Assembly: GCA_016283755.1 (NCBI GenBank)
Contig: JAEENO010000039.1
Location: 1 to 57,673 of the forward strand
DNA from: Lachnospiraceae bacterium
Lineage (GTDB): Bacteria; Bacillota; Clostridia; Lachnospirales; Lachnospiraceae
Direction: 5' to 3'
DNA: 57,673 nt
Shown: positions 26,445 to 37,155 of the stretch, piece after piece
Position numbering within the stretch: position 1 is the stretch's first letter
Layout of the letters: the number at the start of each line of letters is the position of its first letter
Notes under the pieces: model-generated
Told to the model about the DNA's origin: nothing
The model's input: only the letters and a program-made list of their open reading frames with translations
Databases searched by the model: none
Translations under genes and position numbers: made by a program

Positions 26445-27842
26445 TTAACTAAGCTCTTTAACAAGATCCACTAACCATATTTTTTTCTTTATCAATATAA
26501 CTCCAACTACACACTTTAAGGCTTCAACGCCCTGTACAAGTGCAAAGCATACATAAAGCGGTAAATCTGTAAGCTGTGTAAGTACATATGCGAACGGCAC
26601 ACTTATAAGCAATAGTGAAAAGCTGTCGAAGAAAAATGTAAGCATCGTCTTGCCGCCGGATCTTAATGTAAAATATGTCGCATTATATACGGAATATACC
26701 ACATAGTAGCAGGCATTAACGCAAAGAAGCATCATTGCAAGGCTTCTTACTTCATCCGAAGTATTATAAAACTTCGGGAAAAGCGGTGCAAAAGCAAACA
26801 TTATCGCACCGGTTATAATACCCGTCACAAATGATACAAACAAAAGCTTTCTGTCCGTATCATAGGCCCCGTCAAGGTCTCCCGAGCCGAGCTTTTGTCC
26901 CACAAGAATCGCAATCGCACTTCCCATCGAGATAAATACTACGTTAAAGAGGTTACCTACCGTACCTGATATATTAAATGCCGCAACGGCACTTAAGCCT
27001 CTTGTAGAATATGCCTGTGTAAGCATTGCCTGAGATACGGACCAGAGTGTCTCATTCAACAAAAGCGGCATTCCCTTAATGAATATCTGCTTAATAAGAG
27101 TAACCGGAACATATAATGACTTATAGACACCGATCATAAACTTAAATCTTGCGGTATTAAGATGCGTCCAGGTTAGAACTATGCCGGATTCGACAAATCT
27201 TGATGCAACTGTAGCAATTGCAGCACCGGCAACACCTAATTTCGGTGCTCCGAAATGACCGAAGATCAAAATATAATTACCGACGAAATTAATTAAAACC
27301 GCAATAATACTTGCTACCATTGGCAGGATTGTCTGTCCCGTCTCACGAAGGGTACTTGCGTATACCTGAGAGAACGTAAACGGTATAAGTCCGATAAGCA
27401 TTATATACAGGTACTGCTCCGCAGAATCAAAAGCAAGAGCAAGGTTAACTCCCGTTCCGTCATCATGAAGGAAAAGATTAATAAGTCCCGAACGGAAGAA
27501 ATAAAATACCGCAATCCAGATTATCGTGATTATCAAAGATGAAATCACCTTAAATCTGAATGTATGCTTCATTCCTTCATTATTGCCCTGTCCGTAGAAT
27601 TGAGTTGAAAAGATAGAAGCACCGGATACCATTCCGAAAATGCTGATTGCATAAACCATCATAAGCTGGTTTATGATGGATACGCCGGACATCATCTCTG
27701 TACCTAACTGTCCGACCATAAGATTGTCAAGAAGATTGACGAAATTGGTGATTCCGTTCTGAATTACCATCGGAACCGCTACCATTAGAAGCGTCTTGTA
27801 AAACCTCTTATCGCCAATGTATTTCATTTTAAAACTGCTCAT
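26445..27842 (-). CDS. MATE-family multidrug/metabolite exporter
   Basis: 465 residues with about 12 hydrophobic helices in two similar halves. The N-terminal signature LLMVAVPMVIQNGITNFVNLLDNLMVGQLGTE is typical of MATE proteins (helix 1-2). These proteins export drugs or metabolites using Na+ or H+ gradients. It is first in an operon with the DUF1846 gene, divergent from guaB. AGGGG precedes ATG 27842. Substrate unknown. Confidence 0.93.
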   Translation of the reverse strand: MSSFKMKYIGDKRFYKTLLMVAVPMVIQNGITNFVNLLDNLMVGQLGTEMMSGVSIINQLMMVYAISIFGMVSGASIFSTQFYGQGNNEGMKHTFRFKVISSLIITIIWIAVFYFFRSGLINLFLHDDGTGVNLALAFDSAEQYLYIMLIGLIPFTFSQVYASTLRETGQTILPMVASIIAVLINFVGNYILIFGHFGAPKLGVAGAAIATVASRFVESGIVLTWTHLNTARFKFMIGVYKSLYVPVTLIKQIFIKGMPLLLNETLWSVSQAMLTQAYSTRGLSAVAAFNISGTVGNLFNVVFISMGSAIAILVGQKLGSGDLDGAYDTDRKLLFVSFVTGIITGAIMFAFAPLFPKFYNTSDEVRSLAMMLLCVNACYYVVYSVYNATYFTLRSGGKTMLTFFFDSFSLLLISVPFAYVLTQLTDLPLYVCFALVQGVEALKCVVGVILIKKKIWLVDLVKELS

Positions 27843-27964
27843 AAAAAATAATCCCCTACATTATCACACTACAATCTGATTATATTGCAAACCTTACATT
27901 ACTTGCAATAGAAAAAGTGACAGAATATTCTTGTTAAAGCCTTTTATTTCATACACTTTTTCGG

Positions 27965-27993
27965 TTGACGTTGCAATTTCCGGGTGATATTAT
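27965..27993 (+). promoter_or_regulatory. Promoter of guaB
   Basis: -35 TTGACG (27965-27970), 17-base spacer, -10 TATTAT (27988-27993), about 57 bases upstream of the guaB start. The leader is too short for a purine riboswitch. Confidence 0.75.
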
Positions 27994-28019
27994 TAGACTG
28001 ATACACACTAAATCTGTAG

Positions 28020-29504
<1,485 letters not shown>

Positions 29505-29513
29505 TTTCAATAT

Positions 29514-29541
29514 AAAAATGCCACCGTACGGTGGCATTTTT
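29514..29541. terminator. Bidirectional terminator between guaB and ddh
   Basis: A near-perfect palindrome with stem AAAATGCCACCG / CGGTGGCATTTT, A run before and T run after, in a convergent gap of 51 bases. Confidence 0.93.
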
Positions 29542-29555
29542 AATTATATGAATCT

Positions 29556-30536
29556 TTATAACATCTTCTTTCTTAACTCTTCGCCGGAAAGTGGGCTTAA
29601 GTATGCAGGGGCGATATCGAATACTGTCTTGCATCCTGTCTGTCCTTCCTTTGCGAGTCTGTCTAATGCTCTTGCATAAGCAAGAATTACAGATGCTGTA
29701 AATTCAGGGTTAGAATCAAGCTTAAGATTATATTCCATAACATTAAGATGTTCTTTGTCATATCCTGTCTTACCCGTACGGAATACGAATCCGCCGTGAG
29801 GCATCTTGGAATGATTCTTCTTAAACTCTTCCTCAGATACGAACTTAACTATTGTATCATAATCAGCAAAGTAATCAGGCATAATCTTAATCTCATGCTC
29901 GATCGCCGCTTCATTTGCGCCTTCTTCGATTACTACATAGCACTCTCTTACATGCTTTTCACGTGCTGTAAGCTCCGGCGTCTCGCCTGCACGAACGGCC
30001 TTAATAGCCTTATCTACAGGAATTGTATATTCCTTGGCATCTTTTACACCCGGGATTCTTCTTATGGCATCGGAATGTCCCTGGCTTACACCCGGACCCC
30101 AGAATGTATAATCAGCACCTTCAGGAAGTGCACATGAACCTAAGATTCTTGCAACCGAGAAAAGACCCGGATCCCAACCACAGGATATAAGTGCAACATG
30201 ACCTGTCTGCTTAGCCGCATAATCAACCTTCTCAAAATGCTCCGGAATCTTCGGATGTGTATCAAAACTGTCTATAACATTACAAAGCTTCGCATACATA
30301 GGCGTCTGCTTAGGAAGATCGGTTGCGGAGCCGCCGCAAAGAATCAGAACATCTATCTCATCTGCTTTCTTCTCAATCTCTTCTACCGAATATACAGGGA
30401 CACCGGGTGTCTTGATCTCAAGCTTCTTAGGATCTCTTCTTGTAAATACCGCTGCAAGAGTCATATCTGCATTCTGTCTTATTGCGCTTTCAATACCGCG
30501 TCCTACATTTCCATAACCTACAATTCCAATCTTCAT
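29556..30536 (-). CDS. ddh: meso-Diaminopimelate D-dehydrogenase
   Basis: 326 residues, family length. NADP-binding GYGNVGRGIESAI at the N-terminus, then LCGGSATDLP and CGWDPGLFSVAR and GVSQGHSDAIRRI, which line the DAP site in this family. It converts tetrahydrodipicolinate, ammonia and NADPH to meso-DAP in one step, bypassing the acylated routes. Together with dapA and dapB in this window, it supplies lysine and peptidoglycan. It starts 6 bases after the S9 peptidase stop and is last of the lepA-hemW-S9-ddh run. Confidence 0.96.
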   Translation of the reverse strand: MKIGIVGYGNVGRGIESAIRQNADMTLAAVFTRRDPKKLEIKTPGVPVYSVEEIEKKADEIDVLILCGGSATDLPKQTPMYAKLCNVIDSFDTHPKIPEHFEKVDYAAKQTGHVALISCGWDPGLFSVARILGSCALPEGADYTFWGPGVSQGHSDAIRRIPGVKDAKEYTIPVDKAIKAVRAGETPELTAREKHVRECYVVIEEGANEAAIEHEIKIMPDYFADYDTIVKFVSEEEFKKNHSKMPHGGFVFRTGKTGYDKEHLNVMEYNLKLDSNPEFTASVILAYARALDRLAKEGQTGCKTVFDIAPAYLSPLSGEELRKKML

Positions 30537-30542
30537 ACTTTT

Positions 30543-32528
30543 TTACCTCTCTAAATATTCTTTCATCCAATTATTAATCTCTGTCAAACGGCGAATCCTG
30601 TGCTTAGGCTTGCCGGATCTTGATAGCTCATGATTTTCCCCGTGGAAGATGCACATACGTACTATCTGCCCCTTATTGGCAAGTGCATTATAAAACTGCA
30701 TTGCCTGACTTAACGGGCACCTATAATCTTCATCCGAATGGATGAATAAAAGCGGCGTCTTAACCTCACTTGCATACTTAAGCGGCGACTGCTCCCAGAA
30801 CTTCTTAATCTTGCCTTCAATATCGCCCTGGGTCTGGTCTTTTGCGAAAGTCGGTCCGATATCGGATACCCCATGGAACGAAATCCAATTGGATATAGAT
30901 CTTTGTGTTGCCGCACACGCGAATCTGTTGGTGTGTCCTACAATCCAGTTCGTCATAAAACCGCCGTAGCTTCCGCCTGTAACACCGATGCGCTTTTGAT
31001 CTATCTGCGGATACTTCTTTAATACCGCATCCGTAAAGTCCATTATGTTCTTGTAATCGTGGTCGCCGTAATGTCCTCTGATATCAGCGAACTTACCGCC
31101 TCTGCCGTCCGACCCCACAGGATTACAGAAGAATACGAAATATCCTTCGGATGCAAACATTTGCATCTCATGATGAAAAGTCTCGCCATATACGGTCTTC
31201 GGTCCACCGTGTACTTCCAATATAGCAGGATACTTCTTCTTAGGATTATAGTCAATAGGCTTAATCACCCATCCATCTATATCAAATCCTTCCGAATCTA
31301 TAGTAATCTTCTCCGGAACTCCTACGTATCTTCCCTTAAGCATACTATCATTAAAATGAGTAAGCTTTGTTACTTTTCCGTTTTTTAATAAGTACAATTC
31401 TCCGAGTTCCTGTCCAATAAATCCCGTAAAAAGAATTTCCTTACCGTTCTTCGTTACATCGAAGGAATTTATTGCACCGCCGAAATTGGTAAGTGCCTCC
31501 TCCTTTGCGCTATGATCAAGGGAGAAAAGCTCTGAAGCATTACGTCTTGTTGAAATATAGTAGAGCTTCTTACCCGGAACATGCTGCCTTCCGCCTCCAA
31601 GCGCACAATCGGTACCTACAGAATTATATAAGCTTATATCAGGATCAAAGAACTTCTTAAGCTTACCCGTGGATTCATCAATTGTATAGAATGCATCGTC
31701 CTGATTAAGTCCGTGCTTCTTTTCATCACATCCCGAGATAATAAGCTTATTATCAATACTTGTAACTCCGTCGAGTCTTACATCTTCACCGAAGTTAAGA
31801 CAAGCCGTCTTACCTGTCTTAATATCGAATCTATATAACTGCGGATAACGAGGGCGTACAACCGTAAAGGAGCCGCCGATATAATATATCTTTCCGTTAA
31901 GAATAAGCGAATCATAAAGGTCAAACTTATCATCCGTTATACGTTCAAGTTTTTTACTCTTCATATCATATATAAAGAGTCCGGAACGCTTCTTATTAAC
32001 ATATCCCGCACCGTTATAATAAAACGGTGTCTCGGTCAGAACCTGATAATCTTTCTCTTCTTTTATTTTCGCCTCAACTTCCTTGCGCTTCTTATCAGGC
32101 ATCTTATAATAATCAGGATAATCGATATCAAAATTACCTGAGATCAAAAGGCGAGTCTTATCGATTCTGTCTAAGATGCTGCAAGATAACGGAAGGGTAA
32201 ATGCTTTCACTGCTTCACCACCGTGAATGTTGATACGGTAGAAAACCGTCTCCATACTGCCGCCCTTGGCACTTTCCTTCTCTTCATCACTTCTTACAGC
32301 TGTAAAAAGGATATTCTCATCGTCTTCAAAGAAGAAGTTAGCTTCCTGTCCTAACGCTGTAAGCTGTCTTACTTTGCGGTTCTCCACAACGTAAATAAAG
32401 CTTCTGTAATTATTCTTCTTCTCGTCGGCATATTTTAAAATAAATGCCGCAGCTTTCTCATTAGGCGAATACCTTACGCCGGACAAAAACCTGTACTTCA
32501 AAATGTCTGTAATCTCAATCTTTTTCAC
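30543..32528 (-). CDS. S9 family serine peptidase (acylaminoacyl-peptidase/prolyl oligopeptidase type)
   Basis: 661 residues with no signal peptide. The N-terminal part (about 1-400) is a beta-propeller of WD-like repeats; the C-terminal part is an alpha/beta hydrolase. The catalytic triad is visible: Ser520 in GGSYGGF, Asp601 in HSDEDYRCP and His633 in HGENHELSR. These enzymes cut short peptides or acylated N-termini in the cytoplasm. The start is GTG 32528, with GGAGG about 11 bases upstream. It follows hemW by 51 bases and precedes ddh by 6. Confidence 0.93.
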   Translation of the reverse strand: MKKIEITDILKYRFLSGVRYSPNEKAAAFILKYADEKKNNYRSFIYVVENRKVRQLTALGQEANFFFEDDENILFTAVRSDEEKESAKGGSMETVFYRINIHGGEAVKAFTLPLSCSILDRIDKTRLLISGNFDIDYPDYYKMPDKKRKEVEAKIKEEKDYQVLTETPFYYNGAGYVNKKRSGLFIYDMKSKKLERITDDKFDLYDSLILNGKIYYIGGSFTVVRPRYPQLYRFDIKTGKTACLNFGEDVRLDGVTSIDNKLIISGCDEKKHGLNQDDAFYTIDESTGKLKKFFDPDISLYNSVGTDCALGGGRQHVPGKKLYYISTRRNASELFSLDHSAKEEALTNFGGAINSFDVTKNGKEILFTGFIGQELGELYLLKNGKVTKLTHFNDSMLKGRYVGVPEKITIDSEGFDIDGWVIKPIDYNPKKKYPAILEVHGGPKTVYGETFHHEMQMFASEGYFVFFCNPVGSDGRGGKFADIRGHYGDHDYKNIMDFTDAVLKKYPQIDQKRIGVTGGSYGGFMTNWIVGHTNRFACAATQRSISNWISFHGVSDIGPTFAKDQTQGDIEGKIKKFWEQSPLKYASEVKTPLLFIHSDEDYRCPLSQAMQFYNALANKGQIVRMCIFHGENHELSRSGKPKHRIRRLTEINNWMKEYLER

Positions 32529-32579
32529 TTTTTCCTAAGCCTCCTTTATATGAATCTATATAACTGCCCGTTAGAGCTT

Positions 32580-33743
32580 TTATCCTATAATATACTCCGA
32601 CAATACGTAATTGCTGACATCTCTTCCGTATTCCGTAAGCCTAATACTGTCTCCGTTAACTTCGATTAGTCCGTCGCGTTCAAGGCTGTCCGTAGTTTCT
32701 CCGTACACATCGCGGAACGGAATATTAAAAAGTCGCTGAAACTCGCTCATCGTGACACCCTTATCCATACGAAGTCCAAGAAACATGTACTCTTCGACTT
32801 CGTCTTTTCTGGTCAGCATCTGCTCACTGATATCAGGGCCTTCATCGATGTAATGCATTATATCCTTACCGTTCTGGTAACGAACGCCTTCAAGCATTCC
32901 CGCAGCGCCTATTCCGAATCCGATATAATTCTTTCTCGTCCAATATCCTTTATTATGCTCGCACTCAAAGCCTTCTTTCGCATAGTTTGAAATCTCGTAG
33001 CGATGGTATCCGTATGATTCAAGTACTTCCTTGGTAATCCTGTCCATCTCGCGCTCTTCTTCTTCTGTCGGAAGTGCAAGCGGCTTCTCACCACGCTGCC
33101 TTCTTGCTTCATCCTCACCGTACAATGAATAAAAGCGCGTGCCTTCTTCGATTATAAGGCTGTAGGCGGATATATGCTCAGGCTTAAGCTCTGCGACCTT
33201 GGTCACGGTCTCTCGCCATGCAGCCGGCTTTTGTGTCGGGAGCGCACCGATTATATCAATATTGATATTGGTAAAACCCGCTTCCCTTGCGGCATCATAA
33301 GTTGCAAGAAATTCCTCGTAACTGTGAATTCTGCCGAGGAGCTTAAGTTCTTCGTTATTGGTTGACTGTAATCCGATACTGAGGCGATTGATCCCAAGCT
33401 CATGCATATGCTTTAAAGACTTATAATCAACCGTTCCCGGATTAACTTCAATCGTAATCTCCGCCCTCGGAAGAATGCTGTAACGGCGACGAAGCGCATG
33501 AATTATTCTGTCAAGCTCGTCCATCTGCAATATTGAAGGAGTTCCCCCTCCGATAAAAACGCTTGTAACCTCATCTATCTTGGGGCGATAGACTCTGTGG
33601 TCTATCTCATAGATAAGTGCACTTACATATCTATGCTTTAAATCTTCATTACCCGCAAAGGACAAAAAGTCACAATATGCGCACTTTTTAACGCAAAAAG
33701 GGATATGTATGTAAACTTCAGTCGAAACTTTACCATCAGCCAT
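32580..33743 (-). CDS. hemW: Radical SAM heme chaperone HemW
   Basis: 387 residues. Radical SAM motif CVKKCAYC at about residues 17-24 in the context IPFCVKKCAYCDF. FIGGGTPS and GLQSTNNEELKLLGRIH match HemW. The extra CDF after the third Cys marks the HemW/HemN-like branch; HemW binds and delivers heme and lacks coproporphyrinogen oxidase activity. It lies 58 bases after lepA, the conserved Firmicutes order. In many relatives hrcA-grpE-dnaK follow; here an S9 peptidase follows. Confidence 0.94.
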   Translation of the reverse strand: MADGKVSTEVYIHIPFCVKKCAYCDFLSFAGNEDLKHRYVSALIYEIDHRVYRPKIDEVTSVFIGGGTPSILQMDELDRIIHALRRRYSILPRAEITIEVNPGTVDYKSLKHMHELGINRLSIGLQSTNNEELKLLGRIHSYEEFLATYDAAREAGFTNINIDIIGALPTQKPAAWRETVTKVAELKPEHISAYSLIIEEGTRFYSLYGEDEARRQRGEKPLALPTEEEEREMDRITKEVLESYGYHRYEISNYAKEGFECEHNKGYWTRKNYIGFGIGAAGMLEGVRYQNGKDIMHYIDEGPDISEQMLTRKDEVEEYMFLGLRMDKGVTMSEFQRLFNIPFRDVYGETTDSLERDGLIEVNGDSIRLTEYGRDVSNYVLSEYIIG

Positions 33744-33801
33744 ACAATATCCCTCCTTATAAATGCCTTAATTAACTAGTTACTATGTTGTAAAAAAAGT
33801 T

Positions 33802-35613
33802 CTACTCTTCATCGAGCTTCAATACGCTCATGAATGCTTCCTGTGGTATCTCTACGTTACCGACCTGACGCATTCTCTTCTTTCCTTCTTTCTGCTTATC
33901 AAGAAGCTTTCTCTTTCTGGTGATATCACCGCCGTAGCACTTTGCAAGAACGTCCTTACGCATAGCCTTAACGGTCTCACGCGCTATTACCTTGCTTCCG
34001 ATTGCTGCCTGGATCGGAATCTCAAAAAGATGACGAGGAATTTCTTCCTTGAGCTTTTCACACATCTTTCTGCCTCTCTCGTATGCGGTTCCCGCAAATA
34101 CGATAAATGATAAAGCGTCAACTTCTTCCTTATTAACAAGGATATCAAGCTTAACAAGGTCTGATTTCTCGTAACCCTTGATCTCGTAATCAAATGAAGC
34201 ATAACCTCTTGAACGGGATTTTAAAGCATCAAAGAAATCGTAAATTATCTCGTTTAATGGTAATTCGTACTTAAGAAGCGCTCTCGTCTGTTCTATATAT
34301 TCCATTGAAATATATTTACCGCGGCGCTCCTGACAAAGATCCATGATTGCTCCGACATACTCGGAACTAACCATAACTTCCGCATTAACAATAGGCTCTT
34401 CCATATATTCAATCTCGGAAGGGTCCGGAAGATTGGACGGATTGGTAAGCTCTATTACTTCACCGCCGAATTTATGTACTTTATATACTACACCCGGAGC
34501 TGTCGTTACAAGATCGAGATTATATTCTCTCTCTAAGCGCTCCTGAATAATCTCTAAATGAAGTAATCCCAAGAAACCGCATCTAAAACCAAATCCCAAT
34601 GCTATTGAAGTCTCAGGCTCAAAGAAAAGCGAAGCATCATTAAGCTGCAATTTTTCCAATGCATCTCTTAAATCGCCGTACTTTGCCGCATCCGCAGGGT
34701 ACATACCGCAGTATACCATCGGCTGAACCTTCTTGTAGCCCGGCAATGCCTCAGCGCAAGGGTTCTTCGCGTCGGTAATTGTATCTCCGACTCTTGTATC
34801 CTTAACATTCTTGATAGAAGCAGTTACATAGCCTACCATACCCGCAGGTAATTCATCGCATGCGATAAACTGTCCCGCACCGAAGTAGCCCACTTCAACA
34901 ACGTCAGCTTCAGCCCCCGTTGCCATCATACGCATACGCATACCCGGCTTAATCGTACCTTCCATAATACGGCAGAATACGATAACACCCTTATAAGAAT
35001 CATAGAGAGAGTCGAATATAAGAGCTTTTAGCGGAGCATCCTTATCACCTGTCGGCGCCGGAATCTTCGTTACAATCTGCTCTAAAACCTCTTCTATGTT
35101 GAGGCCTGTCTTGGCGGAGATGCGAGGTGCATCCTGTGCCTCGATACCTATTATGTCTTCAATCTCTTCCACTACCTTATCCGGATCCGCAGAAGGCAAG
35201 TCGATCTTATTGATAACCGGCATAACGTCAAGGTCATGATCAAGCGCAAGGTATACGTTGGCAAGTGTCTGCGCTTCAACGCCCTGAGCTGCGTCGACTA
35301 CAAGAATCGCACCATCACATGCAGCAAGTGAACGTGATACCTCGTAGTTAAAATCTACATGACCCGGTGTATCTATAAGATTAAAGATATACTCATTGCC
35401 ATCGTTGGCATTATATATGATACGGACTGCCTGCGACTTAATTGTAATTCCGCGTTCACGCTCAAGATCCATATTATCAAGGACCTGCGCCTGCATCTCA
35501 CGACTCGTAAGAAGTCCTGTCTTTTCTATTATTCTGTCGGCCAGGGTGGATTTGCCATGATCGATATGTGCGATTATGCAGAAATTCCTGATCCTGCTCT
35601 GGTCAATTGCCAT
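33802..35613 (-). CDS. lepA: Elongation factor 4 (LepA)
   Basis: 603 residues, standard. GTPase motifs [14 protein letters not shown] (G1), RGITIK (G2), [12 protein letters not shown] (G3) and [10 protein letters not shown] (G4), with the LepA-specific C-terminal domain ([21 protein letters not shown]) at the end. It acts on stalled or mis-translocated ribosomes. GAGG lies 7 bases before ATG 35613. It has its own promoter after the rpsT terminator. gpr and spoIIP, usually next to it in spore formers, are absent. Confidence 0.98.
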   Translation of the reverse strand: MAIDQSRIRNFCIIAHIDHGKSTLADRIIEKTGLLTSREMQAQVLDNMDLERERGITIKSQAVRIIYNANDGNEYIFNLIDTPGHVDFNYEVSRSLAACDGAILVVDAAQGVEAQTLANVYLALDHDLDVMPVINKIDLPSADPDKVVEEIEDIIGIEAQDAPRISAKTGLNIEEVLEQIVTKIPAPTGDKDAPLKALIFDSLYDSYKGVIVFCRIMEGTIKPGMRMRMMATGAEADVVEVGYFGAGQFIACDELPAGMVGYVTASIKNVKDTRVGDTITDAKNPCAEALPGYKKVQPMVYCGMYPADAAKYGDLRDALEKLQLNDASLFFEPETSIALGFGFRCGFLGLLHLEIIQERLEREYNLDLVTTAPGVVYKVHKFGGEVIELTNPSNLPDPSEIEYMEEPIVNAEVMVSSEYVGAIMDLCQERRGKYISMEYIEQTRALLKYELPLNEIIYDFFDALKSRSRGYASFDYEIKGYEKSDLVKLDILVNKEEVDALSFIVFAGTAYERGRKMCEKLKEEIPRHLFEIPIQAAIGSKVIARETVKAMRKDVLAKCYGGDITRKRKLLDKQKEGKKRMRQVGNVEIPQEAFMSVLKLDEE

Positions 35614-35650
35614 AATTATTCCTCATCTTCCATAAAAACAGTATGGAGTT

Positions 35651-35678
35651 ATTATAACACAAAACCTGTTATTTTCAA
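35651..35678 (-). promoter_or_regulatory. Promoter of lepA operon
   Basis: Minus strand: -35 TTGAAA (35673-35678), 16-base spacer, -10 TATAAT (35651-35656), about 37 bases before the lepA start. Confidence 0.65.
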
Positions 35679-35693
35679 AACGAAAGCAATAAA

Positions 35694-35723
35694 AAAAGAC
35701 CACCATGACGGTAGTGGTCTTTT
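35694..35723 (-). terminator. Terminator of rpsT
   Basis: Stem AAAAGACCAC / GTGGTCTTTT with a 10-base loop, T run on the minus strand, about 20 bases past the rpsT stop codon. Confidence 0.88.
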
Positions 35724-35742
35724 AAAGTCTTCTTATATGCTA

Positions 35743-36006
35743 TTAGTTCATCTTGTTAACAGCAAGTGTTAAACGTGATACTTTTCTAGCTGAAGTATTT
35801 TTATGATAAATACCCTTCTTTGTAGCCTTGTCAATCTCAGAAATAGCTGCAAGTAAAGCGTCGTTAGCAACCTTCTTGTCACCTGACTCGATAGCTGCTT
35901 CTACCTTCTTAACATATGTCTTAACCTTAGACTTAGCTGCCTTATTTCTTGCATTTCTCTCGTTAGCTACGAGGATTCTCTTCTTTGCAGATTTGATATT
36001 TGCCAA
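35743..36006 (-). CDS. rpsT: 30S ribosomal protein S20 (TTG start)
   Basis: 87 residues from the TTG at 36006, giving the canonical (M)ANIKSAKKRILVANERNARN. GGAGG lies 9 bases before it. A frame extended seven codons upstream would include the ribosome site, so it is rejected. S20 binds 16S rRNA at the body of the 30S subunit; the protein is Lys-rich as expected. E. coli rpsT also starts with UUG, where the weak start is part of feedback control, so the same may hold here (inference). It is transcribed alone between holA and lepA. Confidence 0.97.
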   Translation of the reverse strand: MANIKSAKKRILVANERNARNKAAKSKVKTYVKKVEAAIESGDKKVANDALLAAISEIDKATKKGIYHKNTSARKVSRLTLAVNKMN

Positions 36007-36089
36007 CTTATTACACCTCCATCTCAATCGATAATAAAAGTGTTACATCAAAGCCGGACACGGACGATTCAATGTAAACATACTCAAGT

Positions 36090-36118
36090 ATCATATATCT
36101 TTTATTTACAGTTGTCAA
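36090..36118 (-). promoter_or_regulatory. Strong promoter of rpsT
   Basis: Minus strand: -35 TTGACA (36113-36118), 17-base spacer, -10 TATGAT (36090-36095). The leader between it and the start codon is about 77 bases. Confidence 0.8.
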
Positions 36119-36135
36119 CCAAAAATCTATTATTT

Positions 36136-37155
36136 TTATCTTTTCTTTGGTTCGGTAATCTCAAAAAGCACCGTCTCCACCGCCATCGTATCCGAAATGT
36201 TTCCGCTTTTATAGGCTTCATCGGCTTCAATAAGGCGTCCGAAAATGTCGATCAGTTCCTTCCTATCGTATTTTGAAACTATCGGCATGCGCTTTTTAAC
36301 AACAAATTCTTTGATGCCGGTTGCATCCGCAATCTGATTACCGTACCTTCCATGGTCAAGCTGTTCCTTAATTATAACCATTCTCTTAAACTCCGCCTGT
36401 AAAAGCGCTAAGATTTTAACCGGCGGCTCCTTAAGTTCAAGAAGATCGTGGTAGAGCATCATAGTTGTCTTACGGTCTTTTTTCGATACCGCCTCTATCA
36501 TATCAAAAACTCTGTCTTCTAAAGTTACGTTGGTTACTGCCTTAACGTCATCAACCGTTATCTCAGGCTTATCAAGACAATAGGTGATGAGCTTTTCAAG
36601 CTCGTTGGATAAAAGCAGCATATCGTCGCCTACGCGCTTAACGAAGAAATTAACGACGCTGTTCTGAACCGACTTACCTTCCTTAACAATGCGACCTTTA
36701 ATCCAGGTCATAAGCGTCTCTTCTTCCTGTCGCACATATTCAACAACGACGCCCGCCTCCTTAACAGCCTTGAAAAGCGCCGTCCTTGCATCCACATTGT
36801 CCTCTACGAAGATAAATTTAACCGTATCGGGCATTTTCTTAATGTACTCGGCAAGTCTTTCGCCGCCCTTACTAAAAAGCCCCGAATTTTCAATAACTAT
36901 CACACGGTAGTCCTTAAAAAACGGCATTGTATCAGCAAGATCGGTAACTGCCTCTATATCAATCTTATTGCCTTCATACAGGTTATAATTCATCGAATCC
37001 ATATCCGGCATAAGGAATGACACGAGCTTATGCTCGTTCTGGCGCACCAGATAAGCCTCTTCTCCATATAGAAGGTAGGCGTTTTTAATCTCATTATTCT
37101 TAATAAGATCGGGAATTACCCTTGTGCACTCAATTGGTTTGACTTTCTGATACAC
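36136..37155 (-). CDS. holA: DNA polymerase III delta subunit
   Basis: About 339 residues. The clamp-loader delta signature YLLYGEEAYLVRQ is near the N-terminus, and the rest follows HolA: the FVEDNVDARTALFKAVKEAG region, then LLSNELEKLITYC and a C-terminal helical domain with EFKRMVIIKEQL. Delta opens the beta clamp. The start is uncertain: GTG 37155 gives closest to family length, ATG 37191 (AGG upstream) is an alternative, and TTG 37215 is the longest. In every case it overlaps the 3' end of the SNF2-type gene in another frame by at least 26 bases, so translation is probably coupled to it. Confidence 0.88.
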   Translation of the reverse strand: MYQKVKPIECTRVIPDLIKNNEIKNAYLLYGEEAYLVRQNEHKLVSFLMPDMDSMNYNLYEGNKIDIEAVTDLADTMPFFKDYRVIVIENSGLFSKGGERLAEYIKKMPDTVKFIFVEDNVDARTALFKAVKEAGVVVEYVRQEEETLMTWIKGRIVKEGKSVQNSVVNFFVKRVGDDMLLLSNELEKLITYCLDKPEITVDDVKAVTNVTLEDRVFDMIEAVSKKDRKTTMMLYHDLLELKEPPVKILALLQAEFKRMVIIKEQLDHGRYGNQIADATGIKEFVVKKRMPIVSKYDRKELIDIFGRLIEADEAYKSGNISDTMAVETVLFEITEPKKR

